The notes: generated from the sequence alone by a model not told the origin. DNA of 64,000 bases from Peptococcaceae bacterium (GCA_023512435.1 JAILZP010000013.1:1-64000); one strand, 5' to 3'. Counted from the first letter of the stretch, positions 7,953 to 16,543 are shown. Program-made: numbers and translations.

Positions 7953-8654
7953 GTGGAAGTTGTCAGGCAGTCCTTCCATATTCTTCTTGCCGGGGCCGCG
8001 GCAACCCTGGAAATAACCGTTATTTCGGTAGCCCTCGGCTGCATCCTGGGTCTGATCGTGGGGCTGTCAAGGCTGTCGGGGATAAGGCTGCTGAGGCTGG
8101 CTGCCACCGCCTACGTGGATTTCTTCCGGGGTACTCCCTTGCTGGTTCAGATATTTATCGTCTATTTCGGACTGCCCCAGCTCCTGAGGGATGGACAAGC
8201 CTACCTGATGGCCAACTATAACATGCCGCAGATCCTTACCCAGTACGCGCTGCCGGTGTTCCTGGCCGCCGTGATCGCCTGCAGCCTCAACAGTGCGGCC
8301 TATATAGCGGAAATCTTCAGGGCCGGGGTGCAGTCCATCGAGAGAGGCCAGATGGAGGCCGCCAGGTCCCTGGGGATGACGGCTAGTCAGGCAATGCGCT
8401 ATGTCATACTTCCCCAGGCGGTCAAACGGGTAATCCCTCCCCTCGGCAACGAGTTTATTGCCATGTTGAAGGATACGTCCCTGCTTTCTGTTATCGGGTT
8501 TGAGGAGCTGACCCGGAAGGGCCAGCTGGTGGTAGGTCAGACCTACGTGGCGTTTCCGGTGTGGCTTACTGTTGCCTTCCTGTACCTGATCATGACCTTC
8601 TGTTTCAGCCGCCTGGTGGACTACGCAGAAAGGAGGTTGAAGACCGGTGATTAG
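7953..8654 (+). CDS. Polar amino acid ABC transporter, permease
   Basis: 233-residue HisM/GlnP-type permease starting at GTG 7953 after AGGTGATG. It carries the N-terminal signature [16 protein letters not shown], the [20 protein letters not shown] motif, and the EAA loop [22 protein letters not shown] that docks to the ATPase. It lies 96 bases downstream of the binding-protein gene, and its end overlaps the ATPase gene by eight bases, which indicates translational coupling. Confidence 0.93.
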   Translation: MEVVRQSFHILLAGAAATLEITVISVALGCILGLIVGLSRLSGIRLLRLAATAYVDFFRGTPLLVQIFIVYFGLPQLLRDGQAYLMANYNMPQILTQYALPVFLAAVIACSLNSAAYIAEIFRAGVQSIERGQMEAARSLGMTASQAMRYVILPQAVKRVIPPLGNEFIAMLKDTSLLSVIGFEELTRKGQLVVGQTYVAFPVWLTVAFLYLIMTFCFSRLVDYAERRLKTGD

Positions 8655-9369
8655 GGTGGAAAACCTGCACAAGAGCTTCGGCAAGCTGAAGGTTTTAAAC
8701 GGCATCAGCTGCCGGGTGGCCCCCCGGGAGGTGGTGGTGGTCATCGGGCCGTCGGGGTCCGGCAAGAGCACCTTTTTACGCTGCATCAACCTCCTTGAGC
8801 AGCCCACATCAGGCCAGATTTACATTGACGGGGTTTCCCTGCTGGATCCAAAAACCGATATCAACGCCATCCGGGCCGAGGTGGGGATGGTCTTCCAGCG
8901 GTTCAACCTGTTTCCTCACAAGACCGCCCTGGAAAACATCTCCCTGGCTCCCATGAAGGTGCGCAACCTGCCGCGCCAGGAGGCCGAGGCCGTCGCTTAC
9001 GACCTCCTGAAAAAGGTCGGCTTGAGCGACAAGGCCAATGTCTACCCCGACCAGCTTTCCGGAGGCCAGCAGCAGCGGGTGGCCATAGCCAGGGCCCTGG
9101 CCATGCGCCCCAAGGTTATGCTTTTTGACGAGCCCACCTCGGCCCTGGATCCGGAAATGGTGGGAGAGGTGCTGGCGGTGATGAAGGACCTGGCCCGGGA
9201 GGGCATGACCATGGCGGTGGTCACCCATGAGATGGGGTTTGCCCGGGAGGTTGGGGACAGGGTGATTTTCATGGACGAGGGCCTGATGGTGGAGGAGGGG
9301 ACTCCGGAGGAAATTTTCCTGGAACCCAAAAACAGCAGGCTCAAGGCTTTCCTGAGCAAGATTTTATAG
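8647..9369 (+). CDS. Polar amino acid ABC transporter, ATPase
   Basis: 240 residues, GlnQ/HisP type. Walker [11 protein letters not shown]-loop FQRFNLFPH, signature LSGGQQQR, Walker [15 protein letters not shown] and the switch His in [11 protein letters not shown] are all intact. The GTG start at 8647 lies inside the end of the permease gene. The three genes together make a complete uptake system. Confidence 0.94.
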   Translation: MIRVENLHKSFGKLKVLNGISCRVAPREVVVVIGPSGSGKSTFLRCINLLEQPTSGQIYIDGVSLLDPKTDINAIRAEVGMVFQRFNLFPHKTALENISLAPMKVRNLPRQEAEAVAYDLLKKVGLSDKANVYPDQLSGGQQQRVAIARALAMRPKVMLFDEPTSALDPEMVGEVLAVMKDLAREGMTMAVVTHEMGFAREVGDRVIFMDEGLMVEEGTPEEIFLEPKNSRLKAFLSKIL

Positions 9370-9389
9370 AAAAGACCTGATGATTTGGG

Positions 9390-10283
9390 ATGAAGCAAGA
9401 ACATGCCGGGGCCGTCCTGGTGGTCCTTTCCGCTGTGTGTTACGGCTTTTTGGCCATTTTCGTCAAATTTGCCTACACCGGACAAATAAACATGATAACC
9501 ACCCTTTCCGGCAGGTTTGTACTGGCGTCTTTATTTCTGTGGGTGGCGGTGTGGGCCGGCAGGCAGCCTGTTTCCCCCTCCCTCAAGGAAGCGGCCTCCC
9601 TTTTGGTTCTGGCCCTGCTGGGGTACGGGGGGGCGTCCACCTTCTTCTTTGCCTCCCTGCTGGTGATTCCGGCTTCCCTGGCCTCACTGCTGCTGTTTAC
9701 CCACCCGGTGATGGTCTCCCTCTTCGAGGTCATTGTGTACCGCTACCCGCTGACTGTTAAAAAGACGGCTGCCCTGGCGCTGTCCACCACGGGCTTGATC
9801 CTGGTGCTTGGAAACACCGGCGGCGGGGCCGGCCTCAAAGGGGTGCTGCTGGCTCTGGCTGCGGCCCTGTCTTATTCCGCCTACCTGCTGTACGGCAACC
9901 GGGTGGTCAGGAGACACCCTCCGGTGGTGACCACGGCCCTGGTGATCACCTTCGCCGCTGCCGGCTTTACCCTTTACGGCCTGGCGGCCGGGAATATAAA
10001 CCTGGCCTTTCCCGCAACCTCCTGGGTTTGGCTGTTGGCCATGGCGCTGGTTTCCACCTCCATGGGAATACTTTTCCTTTTTGCCGGACTCAAGAGGATC
10101 GAGGCGGGTAAGGCCTCCATCATCAGCACCTTCGAGGTGGTGGTCACCGTAAGCCTTTCCGCCCTTCTGTTCCGGGAAGCGCTGACACCCCTGCAGGCGG
10201 CGGGAGGTATGATGATCCTGGCCGGAATTATTATTTTGCAGCTGCAGCCCGGCCGGAAGGCCGATAAATCGGAAACAATATGA
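9390..10283 (+). CDS. EamA-family (DMT) transporter, second copy
   Basis: 297 residues, ten predicted membrane segments, two EamA repeats (VLVVLSAVCYGFLAIFVKFAY at the start; EAGKASIISTFEVVVTVSLS in the second repeat). It begins 20 bases after the amino acid ABC ATPase gene on the same strand, so co-transcription is likely; export of surplus amino acid would fit but is a guess. It is not a close duplicate of the copy at 5867. Confidence 0.82.
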   Translation: MKQEHAGAVLVVLSAVCYGFLAIFVKFAYTGQINMITTLSGRFVLASLFLWVAVWAGRQPVSPSLKEAASLLVLALLGYGGASTFFFASLLVIPASLASLLLFTHPVMVSLFEVIVYRYPLTVKKTAALALSTTGLILVLGNTGGGAGLKGVLLALAAALSYSAYLLYGNRVVRRHPPVVTTALVITFAAAGFTLYGLAAGNINLAFPATSWVWLLAMALVSTSMGILFLFAGLKRIEAGKASIISTFEVVVTVSLSALLFREALTPLQAAGGMMILAGIIILQLQPGRKADKSETI

Positions 10284-10290
10284 CTGATTT

Positions 10291-12111
10291 TCACGGTTTT
10301 ATTATGTTTGTAAACAGATTAACCAGATCGGGATCGAACTGGGTTGCCGAACAACGCTCCAGTTCTCTTAGGGCTTCGTTGCGGCCCACGGCCGTCCTGT
10401 ATGGCCGGCCGCTGGTCATCACATCGAATGCTTCAGCTATGGAAAAAACCCGGCATAATAGGGGAATTTCCTGATCCTTAAGGCCCAGGGGGTAGCCCTC
10501 GCCGTTCCACCATTCGTGGTGGTAGAGAATCCAGTCCGCTATGGAGGAAAGCTCCGGGGTGGACCTGGCGATTCTGTACCCCATTTCGCTGTGCCGCTTT
10601 ATTTCTTCCCACTCTTTCTGGTCCAGGGGTTCCCTTTTGAATAGTATGCTTTCGGTAATCCCCACCTTGCCGATGTCATGAAATTGGGCCATAAGTTTCA
10701 GGTCGTTCAGTTCCCTTTTGGACAGTCCCGCCGCGCTGCCCAGTTGATTCGCATACTGGAAGGTTTTGTGTGCGTGGCCAGTGGCCAGGAAGTCCTTGTC
10801 TTCAAGTGCCTTGATCAGCGATCTGACCGCGGCGCCCCTGGAACTGGCCTTGTTCTGCATCTTCCGCTGGTACATATCGTTGTCGGCCCGTCTGTACAGT
10901 TCGTCGCAGTTTAAATCTCCCGAAATGATCCCGGTGGCCATGCCGACGGAGAGACTGATGGGAATATCGGTGCCCTTCAGGTTGTGGTTCTCCACGGCCT
11001 GGTTTATCCTCTCGCAGGTGCGGCGGGCGGCCTCTTCATCAGTCCTGGGCAGGATTACGGCAAATTCATCCCCTCCCACCCTGGCCACCACGTCCGAGGA
11101 ACGGAACGGGCTCTTCAGGATTTCCGCCACTGTTTTGAGCAGTTCATCCCCTTTTTTGTGGCCGAAGGTGTCGTTGACCAGCTTCAGCCCGTCCACGTCG
11201 CAGCAGATGATGGTGACCGGGGAAAACCTGCCCCCGTTGAGGCGGGCCATCTCCTCCTCGAAATAGGTGCGGTTGTAGAGCCCGGTCATGATGTCATGCA
11301 TGCTTAGATACTTAAGCCTTTCCTCGGCCTGGCGGCGCTCGGTGATGTCCCTGATGATGCCCCTGAACCCGTACGGCTTTCCCTTGGCGTCCCTCATCAG
11401 CGAGATGGAGACTTCCAGGGTTCTGACGGCGCCGTCCGGCCTTTTTATTTCAAGGCTGAAGCCCTTTTCCGGCCGTCCGGTGTTAAAAACCCTGTTGAAG
11501 GCCCGGTAAACTGCTTCTGAATTTTTTTCGTCCATAAAGTCCCTGTAGCTTGCGCCCTTAACCGTATTCCCGTTCTTCATCCCGTAAATTCTGGCCAGGG
11601 CGTCGTTGTAATACAGGAGGTTGCCGGCCAGATCGACTTCGTAAAAACCGTCCTCGATGGTCTCCGCCAGCTGGCGGTATTTTTCTTCGGATTCCAGCAG
11701 GGCTTTTTTAATCTTACGCTGTTCAGCCTGTTGGCTGCCGGGCTTTTGAGGCATGTCCGGGCGGTCTTCCATGACCACAATGAAGCCGCTGACCGAACCC
11801 TTGGCCAGGAGGGGAAATACGGATCCCCTGAAATGAAATTTCTCCTTCCCGGGGTTAATAATGATTTTTTCAAAGCGGTTGTCGCCGCCGCCCGTTTCAA
11901 TGAAAGAATCGCAGCGGCAGTTCCTGCACGGTTCCCCGGAGTCGCCGAATACCTGGTAACATTTCTTTATTTTTAAAGCTTCACTGGCGGCCCAACCGGT
12001 TACCTGTTCCGCCCTCTTGTTCATGAAAAGAATATTTTTATCCAGATCCCTTACAAAAACCAGTTCATTTATGCAGTTCAGGATAGTATGAGCCAGATCA
12101 CGGTGATTCAA
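10291..12111 (-). CDS. PAS-PAS-GGDEF-HD-GYP signalling protein
   Basis: 606 residues. Two PAS domains (about 5-110 and 145-265) are followed by a GGDEF domain (about 270-430, with an intact RVGGDEFAVIL site) and an HD-GYP domain (about 440-606, HDIGK and HHEWWNGEGYP, the GYP motif preserved). The first PAS holds a Cys cluster (CYQVFGDSGEPCRNCRC), which could bind a metal or sense redox state. Both c-di-GMP synthesis and degradation sites look intact. No membrane segment is visible, so it is cytoplasmic. It ends just beyond the convergent EamA gene at 9390-10283. Confidence 0.88.
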   Translation of the reverse strand: MNHRDLAHTILNCINELVFVRDLDKNILFMNKRAEQVTGWAASEALKIKKCYQVFGDSGEPCRNCRCDSFIETGGGDNRFEKIIINPGKEKFHFRGSVFPLLAKGSVSGFIVVMEDRPDMPQKPGSQQAEQRKIKKALLESEEKYRQLAETIEDGFYEVDLAGNLLYYNDALARIYGMKNGNTVKGASYRDFMDEKNSEAVYRAFNRVFNTGRPEKGFSLEIKRPDGAVRTLEVSISLMRDAKGKPYGFRGIIRDITERRQAEERLKYLSMHDIMTGLYNRTYFEEEMARLNGGRFSPVTIICCDVDGLKLVNDTFGHKKGDELLKTVAEILKSPFRSSDVVARVGGDEFAVILPRTDEEAARRTCERINQAVENHNLKGTDIPISLSVGMATGIISGDLNCDELYRRADNDMYQRKMQNKASSRGAAVRSLIKALEDKDFLATGHAHKTFQYANQLGSAAGLSKRELNDLKLMAQFHDIGKVGITESILFKREPLDQKEWEEIKRHSEMGYRIARSTPELSSIADWILYHHEWWNGEGYPLGLKDQEIPLLCRVFSIAEAFDVMTSGRPYRTAVGRNEALRELERCSATQFDPDLVNLFTNIIKP

Positions 12112-12384
12112 CGGCTATCACTGCCTTGAATGTTAATTGTACCCATTAATAAAGCGGTCTTTAATACTTTGACGGGAATATCCTAATTCCTCCAGTATTA
12201 TGGATTATATTTTCTACAAAATCTAACTTATTTCGGGTAATGCTTTCTACCGGACGGGGCGCGTCCCTTGGGCGGCAAGGGCTGGGGAGAAAGACTTTTT
12301 TTTGTGGAGAAAAGAAGGTAAAAGGGGTGTGCCCAGCGAAAAAACCTGGAAGAAAATAATCATGAACAACCGGAGGAATGCCGA

Positions 12385-13113
12385 TTGGCCGAGGCTATCG
12401 AGTATCTCAACCCCGTCTTTATCGATGCCCATAACCTGCCTGACGCCTGGTTTCAACTGCAGAAAAAACTGTGGGAAATAGACGCCTATGAGTACCCGGT
12501 GGAATGGGGCAGTTACCCGGGGCAGCTGAGAAGGGAGTTCGACTTTGTCTGCTGCAGGATAAGGCACCCCGGCTTGAGGCCGCTGTGTGACGAGATACCG
12601 CCGGGTCTCAGCATAGCCCCCCCCACCACCATCGACAGGATTGAAGAATACTTTCAGACCTACATTCTGGGGCCTGGAAAAGAGGAGAACCAGAAGTATA
12701 CCTACGGGGAGCGCATATGTATACAGGTGGACCACCTGATCCAAAACTTCCGGGAGCACGGTTTCGGCCACGTCAAGTCATGCATTGAAATCGCCCGGCC
12801 CGAGGACCTGGTGGATGGAAAATCCCAGCCCTGCCTCAGGCTGATTGACACCAAGATAAGAAAAGACAGGATTGCCAATGTTTACAGGCTTCATTTCTTC
12901 GTCTACTTCAGGGTGTGGGACCTGTGGGGAGGCTTCCCCGAAAACCTGGGCGGGCTTCAGTTGTTCAAGGAGTGGCTGGTGGAACAAATCGGCCCCAACC
13001 CGAAGGACGGCCTGCCCCTGGAGGACGGGGAAATGATCGTCATGTCCAAGAGCCTCAATGTCCGGGAGCACATGTTTGAACTTTCCAAGGCCAGGGTTTA
13101 TCAGGGCGTGTAG
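12385..13113 (+). CDS. Thymidylate-synthase-like protein (archaeal-type family)
   Basis: 242 residues from TTG 12385 with CGGAGGA upstream. The C-terminal half follows the thymidylate synthase plan: a YTYGER segment (105-110), the catalytic-type Cys150 in SQPC-L, a folate/nucleotide region RVWDLWGGFPENLGGLQLF, and a closing SLNVREHMFE. It resembles the divergent enzymes of methanogenic archaea more than ThyA, judged by pattern only. Function could be dTMP synthesis or hydroxymethylation of another nucleotide. No folate or nucleotide genes adjoin it. Confidence 0.6.
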   Translation: MAEAIEYLNPVFIDAHNLPDAWFQLQKKLWEIDAYEYPVEWGSYPGQLRREFDFVCCRIRHPGLRPLCDEIPPGLSIAPPTTIDRIEEYFQTYILGPGKEENQKYTYGERICIQVDHLIQNFREHGFGHVKSCIEIARPEDLVDGKSQPCLRLIDTKIRKDRIANVYRLHFFVYFRVWDLWGGFPENLGGLQLFKEWLVEQIGPNPKDGLPLEDGEMIVMSKSLNVREHMFELSKARVYQGV

Positions 13114-13145
13114 TATTCAGTCCTTGAACGTTGGACTGACGGAGG

Positions 13146-13532
13146 TTACCAGTTCCAGGCCCCATCCCCGGTCCACCTTGAGGGCAGGGGTTTGGTCAGG
13201 CCCATTTTCTCCAGCAGGTAGCTGGTGAAGCTCCTGTATTGCTGCACGAAATAACCTTTTTCCCGGCTGACCTGGTCCGGGGTGTATTTTAAAGCACGGA
13301 CCTCCTTTAACGTCGAGGCCTGCAGCTTTTTGACATCCACCGGCGGTTCCGGCTTCGGTTGCTTGATCAGGTTATCGATATACGGGGGGGCATAGTAGAC
13401 CTTTTTTTCGTGGTCGACATAAACTATCGCGTTGTCCGGTGCCGGCAGTTTGACAGTAAAGACCGAACCGAAAAGCAAGACGGTAATAACCAGGCCCGCA
13501 AGAATGGCGATTATGTCCTTTTTCAGAGTCAC
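13146..13532 (-). CDS. Hypothetical single-pass membrane protein
   Basis: 128 residues from GTG 13532 with AAAGGTGATC upstream. One N-terminal membrane segment (about 7-27, IIAILAGLVITVLLFGSVF) serves as an uncleaved anchor. The rest is a polar, Pro-rich, outward-facing domain ending in three Trp residues. I do not recognise a family. It stands alone between convergent genes. Confidence 0.6.
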   Translation of the reverse strand: MTLKKDIIAILAGLVITVLLFGSVFTVKLPAPDNAIVYVDHEKKVYYAPPYIDNLIKQPKPEPPVDVKKLQASTLKEVRALKYTPDQVSREKGYFVQQYRSFTSYLLEKMGLTKPLPSRWTGDGAWNW

Positions 13533-13666
13533 AGACGATCACCTTTGTAGATAGTCTCAATACCCTGCAACAATGTTATTATAACTGTCCGAAGCTGTTC
13601 TTGACAACTTTGACGGCGCGGGACACTTTGTTCTGCCCCGGAGACCCGCCTGACGGGAAGAAAAGC

Positions 13667-13695
13667 CCCGCCACTGTTTTTTTGGCGGGTTTTTT
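13667..13695 (-). terminator. Hairpin terminator after the small kinase-like gene
   Basis: CCCGCCA (13667-13673) pairs with TGGCGGG (13683-13689). On the plus strand it is followed by six T, on the minus strand by GCTTTTC, so it may work in both directions. It lies 8 bases past the stop of the minus-strand gene at 13703. Confidence 0.6.
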
Positions 13696-13702
13696 CATCC
13701 TT

Positions 13703-13894
13703 TCACAAAATGTTTCTGTGCTTTGACATCTCTATTATGTTTAGGGCCTCCTGGGTAAGTTTGTCAACGTTGTTGATGGGGTTAAGAAGCAGTTCCACGA
13801 ACATGGGGTCAGGGTTTTTCTGCAATTGGACGAACCCCTTGGCGACGGTCAGCTGATTTCGGATGTCTTCCAGAATGATTTGAAGTTCGCGCAA
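13703..13894 (-). CDS. Small HisKA-like dimerisation protein without ATPase domain
   Basis: 63 residues from TTG 13894, with AAGGGGTGG upstream. The segment DIRNQLTVAKGFVQLQ mimics the H-box helix of PAS-type sensor kinases (typical E-x-R-N-P-L-T-x-x-x-G-F-x-Q-L), but the phosphorylated His position is not present (D-I-R-N). No catalytic ATPase domain follows. It might be a Spo0B-like or kinase-docking helical protein; this is a structural guess. It is downstream of the NUDIX gene on the same strand, about 100 bases away. Confidence 0.45.
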   Translation of the reverse strand: MRELQIILEDIRNQLTVAKGFVQLQKNPDPMFVELLLNPINNVDKLTQEALNIIEMSKHRNIL

Positions 13895-13993
13895 GTTCCC
13901 ACCCCTTTTGTATTGACAGGTCCATGCCATTATCTTGGATGATTTGACGGCAAACAGCTTTATCCTTCATGTCCGGTAAAAATTCTTCAACAT

Positions 13994-14512
13994 TCATTTG
14001 CCGGTCTTCCGTTCAAGACAGCGTGCCTGAATTTCTCTTATGACCTTTGCATCGGTGGGGAAAGCGAGGGGCGGCAGTTCACCGGGGTGAAAATAGCCCA
14101 ACTGATCGATGTCCGACTGCGCCTTCGGTTCTCCTCCCACAACTTCGGCCTTGAACCATATCCCCACGGTATGGAGTTCGGGATTGTGGAAGTTCGACAG
14201 TACCGAAAAAATTCCCGTGACTTTTATGTCCAGGTTTGTTTCTTCCTTGAATTCCCTGATAACGGCCTCGTATACATCCTCGTCATATTCCACGTAACCG
14301 CAGGGGATGCACCATAATCCGCGGTAAGTCCCGGTTCGCCTGCCAAGCAAGATGCGCCCTTTTTCGTCCATAACGATTGCGGCGACTCCCACCGCCGGGT
14401 TTTCGTAAAATATGTAACCGCATCGGCCGCAGGTCAGCCTTTGCCGCGGGCCGTGCCGTACATAACCCAGCCCGCCCCCGCATTTGGGGCAGAAAAAGAA
14501 ACGCTGATTCAT
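13994..14512 (-). CDS. NUDIX hydrolase with N-terminal zinc ribbon
   Basis: About 172 residues. The N-terminal zinc ribbon (FCPKCGGGL and LTCGRCGYI) is like that of NADH pyrophosphatase NudC. The NUDIX box (CGYVEYDEDVYEAVIREFKEET) has the required G...E...REFKEET residues. This points to hydrolysis of a nucleotide-diphosphate derivative; the exact substrate is not visible. ATG 14512 is used; an upstream in-frame start adds three residues. Confidence 0.85.
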   Translation of the reverse strand: MNQRFFFCPKCGGGLGYVRHGPRQRLTCGRCGYIFYENPAVGVAAIVMDEKGRILLGRRTGTYRGLWCIPCGYVEYDEDVYEAVIREFKEETNLDIKVTGIFSVLSNFHNPELHTVGIWFKAEVVGGEPKAQSDIDQLGYFHPGELPPLAFPTDAKVIREIQARCLERKTGK

Positions 14513-14648
14513 CTTTACCACCTGTTTGCCGGATCAATACACAATATAGTCTATAATACATCAACAAAAATGTAAATTTACCGTGAATTTTCCGCGACGG
14601 TTCAGTGGCATGCTAAAAGAGAAGCGAAAAAGAGGGGGAGGGTGCGTG

Positions 14649-14783
14649 ATGATGTCCGGTTACGGCTTCGGATTGTGGTGGCTTGTAATGACCTTGGTTC
14701 CGCTGGCCGTCCTGGGACTCGTTGTTTATTGGGCGGTCTATTCCGGGGTGAGGAAAGCGCTGGGTAACAGGCCGCCGGAGTAA
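14649..14783 (+). CDS. Small membrane protein (44 residues)
   Basis: It starts at ATG 14649 behind GGGGGAGGGTGCG. A Gly/Trp-containing N-terminus leads into one long hydrophobic segment (LWWLVMTLVPLAVLGLVVYW), then a short basic tail. A strong terminator follows 15 bases after the stop, which supports a real transcription unit. The family is unknown. Confidence 0.6.
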   Translation: MMSGYGFGLWWLVMTLVPLAVLGLVVYWAVYSGVRKALGNRPPE

Positions 14784-14797
14784 AGTTCTGAAAAGAT

Positions 14798-14826
14798 AAC
14801 CCCGGGGAGTTCCCGGGGTTTTTTTC
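14798..14826 (+). terminator. Strong intrinsic terminator
   Basis: AACCCCGGG (14798-14806) pairs with CCCGGGGTT (14812-14820), followed by a T run. It ends the 44-residue membrane protein gene. Confidence 0.85.
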
Positions 14827-14864
14827 GGAATCTGGTTCCCGGCTTGTGGCCGGGTGGAGTGTGA

Positions 14865-15090
14865 TCATAGTAATTTGGTAAATTCCTCAACTGATAAACC
14901 AGCCTGCTCCAGTATGCTCTTTATCAGCATGGGGCTTAAAGTCTCACCGGTATGAACCGGCACTGTCACCAGCTTACCGCCGGGCTTGTGTAGGTGGTGA
15001 TGGCTGCCGGTTACTCTTACCACGATAAAGCCGGCCTTTTTAAGGGCGGATACAACCTTCTTTACCTGTTACCCTGGGCATCCTGGTCAT
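14865..15090 (-). pseudogene. hicA: hicA toxin gene broken by a one-base frameshift
   Basis: The gene starts MTRMPRVTGKE, overlapping the hicB stop by four bases (ATGA), then shifts. With one base removed near 15057 the rest reads VVSALKKAGFIVVRVTGSHH and ends with a typical HicA tail (GLSVEEFTKLL). HicA is a small mRNA-cutting toxin with a double-stranded-RNA-binding-like fold; the key His lies in the GSHHHL motif, which is intact in the second frame. The region is 226 bases, one more than a multiple of three. Without correction only about 16 residues are made. It is either a silenced toxin or a sequencing error. Confidence 0.8.
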
Positions 15091-15314
15091 GAAACACTTA
15101 CCTGCACTTCTGCAAACTCAACATCCCCCTGGGGGACCGCCTGGCCGATTAACTTTAAGGCCTCGATGTGGCCGGCAATGGCTTCCTGAGCTCTCTCTAA
15201 AGCCTCTTCCCGGTTCTTCCCCTGGGTAACGCAGCCGGGCAGGGCGGGGACGGTTACAACGTAGACCTGCGTTTCATTATCCCAGGAAAGGATAACTTTG
15301 AACTTGCGCGGCAT
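15087..15314 (-). CDS. hicB: HicB-family antitoxin
   Basis: 75 residues from ATG 15314 behind AAGGAGG. It shows the partial RNase-H fold of HicB: FKVILSWDNETQVYVVTVPA, LPGCVTQGKNREEALERAQE, then a helix leading to the C-terminus. It neutralises HicA by direct binding. The order here is antitoxin first, toxin second, with a four-base overlap. There is no clear DNA-binding domain after the core, so it is a short HicB. A larger in-frame start upstream lacks a ribosome site. Confidence 0.85.
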   Translation of the reverse strand: MPRKFKVILSWDNETQVYVVTVPALPGCVTQGKNREEALERAQEAIAGHIEALKLIGQAVPQGDVEFAEVQVSVS

Positions 15315-15449
15315 CAGCTGAGGCCTCCTTTTCTTCCCATTGTATATAAGGCCGGGTTTAAAGTGACATTCCACGGCCTGAGATACGCTCACGTAAGCTA
15401 TTTATTGAAGCAAGGAATTCACCCTAAGTAGTATCGGGCTTTATTTAAC

Positions 15450-15535
15450 TGGTGCGGGCGGGGGGATTTGAACCCCCACGGGTGTGGTCCCACTGGATCC
15501 TAAGTCCAGCGCGTCTGCCGTTCCGCCACGCCCGC
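15450..15535 (-). tRNA. tRNA-Leu (anticodon TAG)
   Basis: Minus strand, 86 bases with encoded CCA. Acceptor GCGGGCG pairs with CGCCCGC; anticodon loop CTTAGGA gives TAG; a long variable arm (GTGGGACCACAC region) and T-loop TTCAAAT are present, as expected for a class II leucine tRNA. Confidence 0.95.
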
Positions 15536-15579
15536 CTTGTTTGCGGACGGATAACTTCGGTTGCCCTGACCGCACTCAT

Positions 15580-15608
15580 ATGTTAGCATGGATAGGTATG
15601 GGCGTCAA
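15580..15608 (-). promoter_or_regulatory. Sigma-A promoter of tRNA-Leu(TAG)
   Basis: Minus strand TTGACG (15603-15608), 17 bases, TAACAT (15580-15585) with an extended -10 TGC. Distance to the tRNA start is about 45 bases. It overlaps the very end of the HPP-like gene. Confidence 0.7.
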
Positions 15609-16081
15609 GATGCGGCGGGAGGGCGCCTGCAACCGGGAAGGATCGTTTTGCAGGTTGACGCCATGAAGGCCGTGGCGCCCCCCGGGGGGTGCATGGTATG
15701 GGTAACCGCCATGGCCAGTATGGCCAGTGTAACCCCGATGGCAATAACCCACCAGGCGTCTCCAAAAAGCTGATAGGCCGATACTCCGAAGAATGCCGAT
15801 ACCAAATGGCCGCCCAGGACGTTTCTGGGCTGGGCCATGGGGACATGGCAGGCGCCGTACAGAAGCACCGCCGAGGCTCCCAGCGAAGGCAGCAGAAAGG
15901 ATACCAGGCCGAGGCCTGCCATGCTTCCCGCCGCGGTAACCAGCAAATTTGACCAGGACATTCTGGGCAGGTTCGGACACTTGCCGCCCTTCATTTTACA
16001 TAAGTATGCCTTTGTCCATGCGCTTATATCCGGCTTGAACCCACCCTCGCGGGCCATTTTGTCTTCCATTTTGGTTACCAT
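15605..16081 (-). CDS. HPP-family membrane protein, C-terminally shortened
   Basis: About 158 residues from ATG 16081 (a longer frame starts at 16138). After a polar N-terminus come hydrophobic segments and the family motif THTMHPPGGATA. HPP proteins include nitrite transporters of chloroplasts and cyanobacteria. Normally a further membrane segment follows the HPPGGATA motif; here the frame turns into a polar, Cys/Pro-rich tail and ends within about 20 residues, next to the tRNA-Leu promoter. The 3' end appears lost or replaced, so activity is doubtful. Confidence 0.65.
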   Translation of the reverse strand: MVTKMEDKMAREGGFKPDISAWTKAYLCKMKGGKCPNLPRMSWSNLLVTAAGSMAGLGLVSFLLPSLGASAVLLYGACHVPMAQPRNVLGGHLVSAFFGVSAYQLFGDAWWVIAIGVTLAILAMAVTHTMHPPGGATAFMASTCKTILPGCRRPPAAS

Positions 16082-16184
16082 CTTCCGGGAATATTTTTGA
16101 TAAATTATATACTTTTTTAGCCGGGAATGGTAATGCAAAAATCACTGGCCAGGTGTGATTCGGATCACTGTTTGGCCCCGGGCA

Positions 16185-16220
16185 TAAAAAAGAGGCGCCC
16201 GGGGTTTCCGGACGCCTCTT
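16185..16220 (-). terminator. Terminator of the Lys/Gln/His tRNA operon
   Basis: On the minus strand AAGAGGCG-T-CCGG, a short loop, CCGG-G-CGCCTCTT, then a run of T. It lies three bases after the CCA of tRNA-Lys. Confidence 0.85.
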
Positions 16221-16222
16221 CC

Positions 16223-16298
16223 TGGTGAGCCATGCTGGACTCGAACCAGCGACACCCTGATTAAAAGTCAGGTGCTCTACCGACTGAGCTAATGGCTC
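16223..16298 (-). tRNA. tRNA-Lys (anticodon TTT)
   Basis: 76 bases with encoded CCA. Acceptor GAGCCAT/ATGGCTC, anticodon loop CTTTTAA, T-loop TTCGAGT. It is the last gene of a three-tRNA unit transcribed leftward. Confidence 0.96.
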
Positions 16299-16332
16299 AC
16301 ATAATTAGTTGCACCGCCATGCGGTGAAAAAT

Positions 16333-16407
16333 TGGCTGGGGCGGCTGGATTCGAACCAACGAATGCCGATTCCAAAGACCGGTGCCTTACCGCTTGGCTA
16401 CGCCCCA
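16333..16407 (-). tRNA. tRNA-Gln (anticodon TTG)
   Basis: 75 bases with encoded CCA. Acceptor TGGGGCG/CGCCCCA, anticodon loop CTTTGGA, T-loop TTCGAAT. It is the middle gene of the tRNA operon. Confidence 0.96.
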
Positions 16408-16415
16408 GTAATATT

Positions 16416-16493
16416 TGGGGTGGATGATGGGATTCGAACCCACGACCCCCAGAGCCACAATCTGGTACTCTAACCAGCTGAGCTACATCCACC
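16416..16493 (-). tRNA. tRNA-His (anticodon GTG)
   Basis: Acceptor GTGGATG/CATCCAC, discriminator C73, encoded CCA and a genomically encoded G at position -1 (base 16493), both hallmarks of tRNA-His. The anticodon loop contains GTG. It is the first gene of the tRNA operon. Confidence 0.96.
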
Positions 16494-16543
16494 ATACATC
16501 CCAAAAAATCAACGCTGACCGTTGCTCGCTGTCAGCAAAGCTT

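Noticed and set aside
13809-13997. 62-codon minus-strand frame coupled (ATGA) to the NUDIX stop
   Set aside because: Its second half is only a frame shadow of the gene at 13703; the first 38 codons could be real but nothing else supports them.
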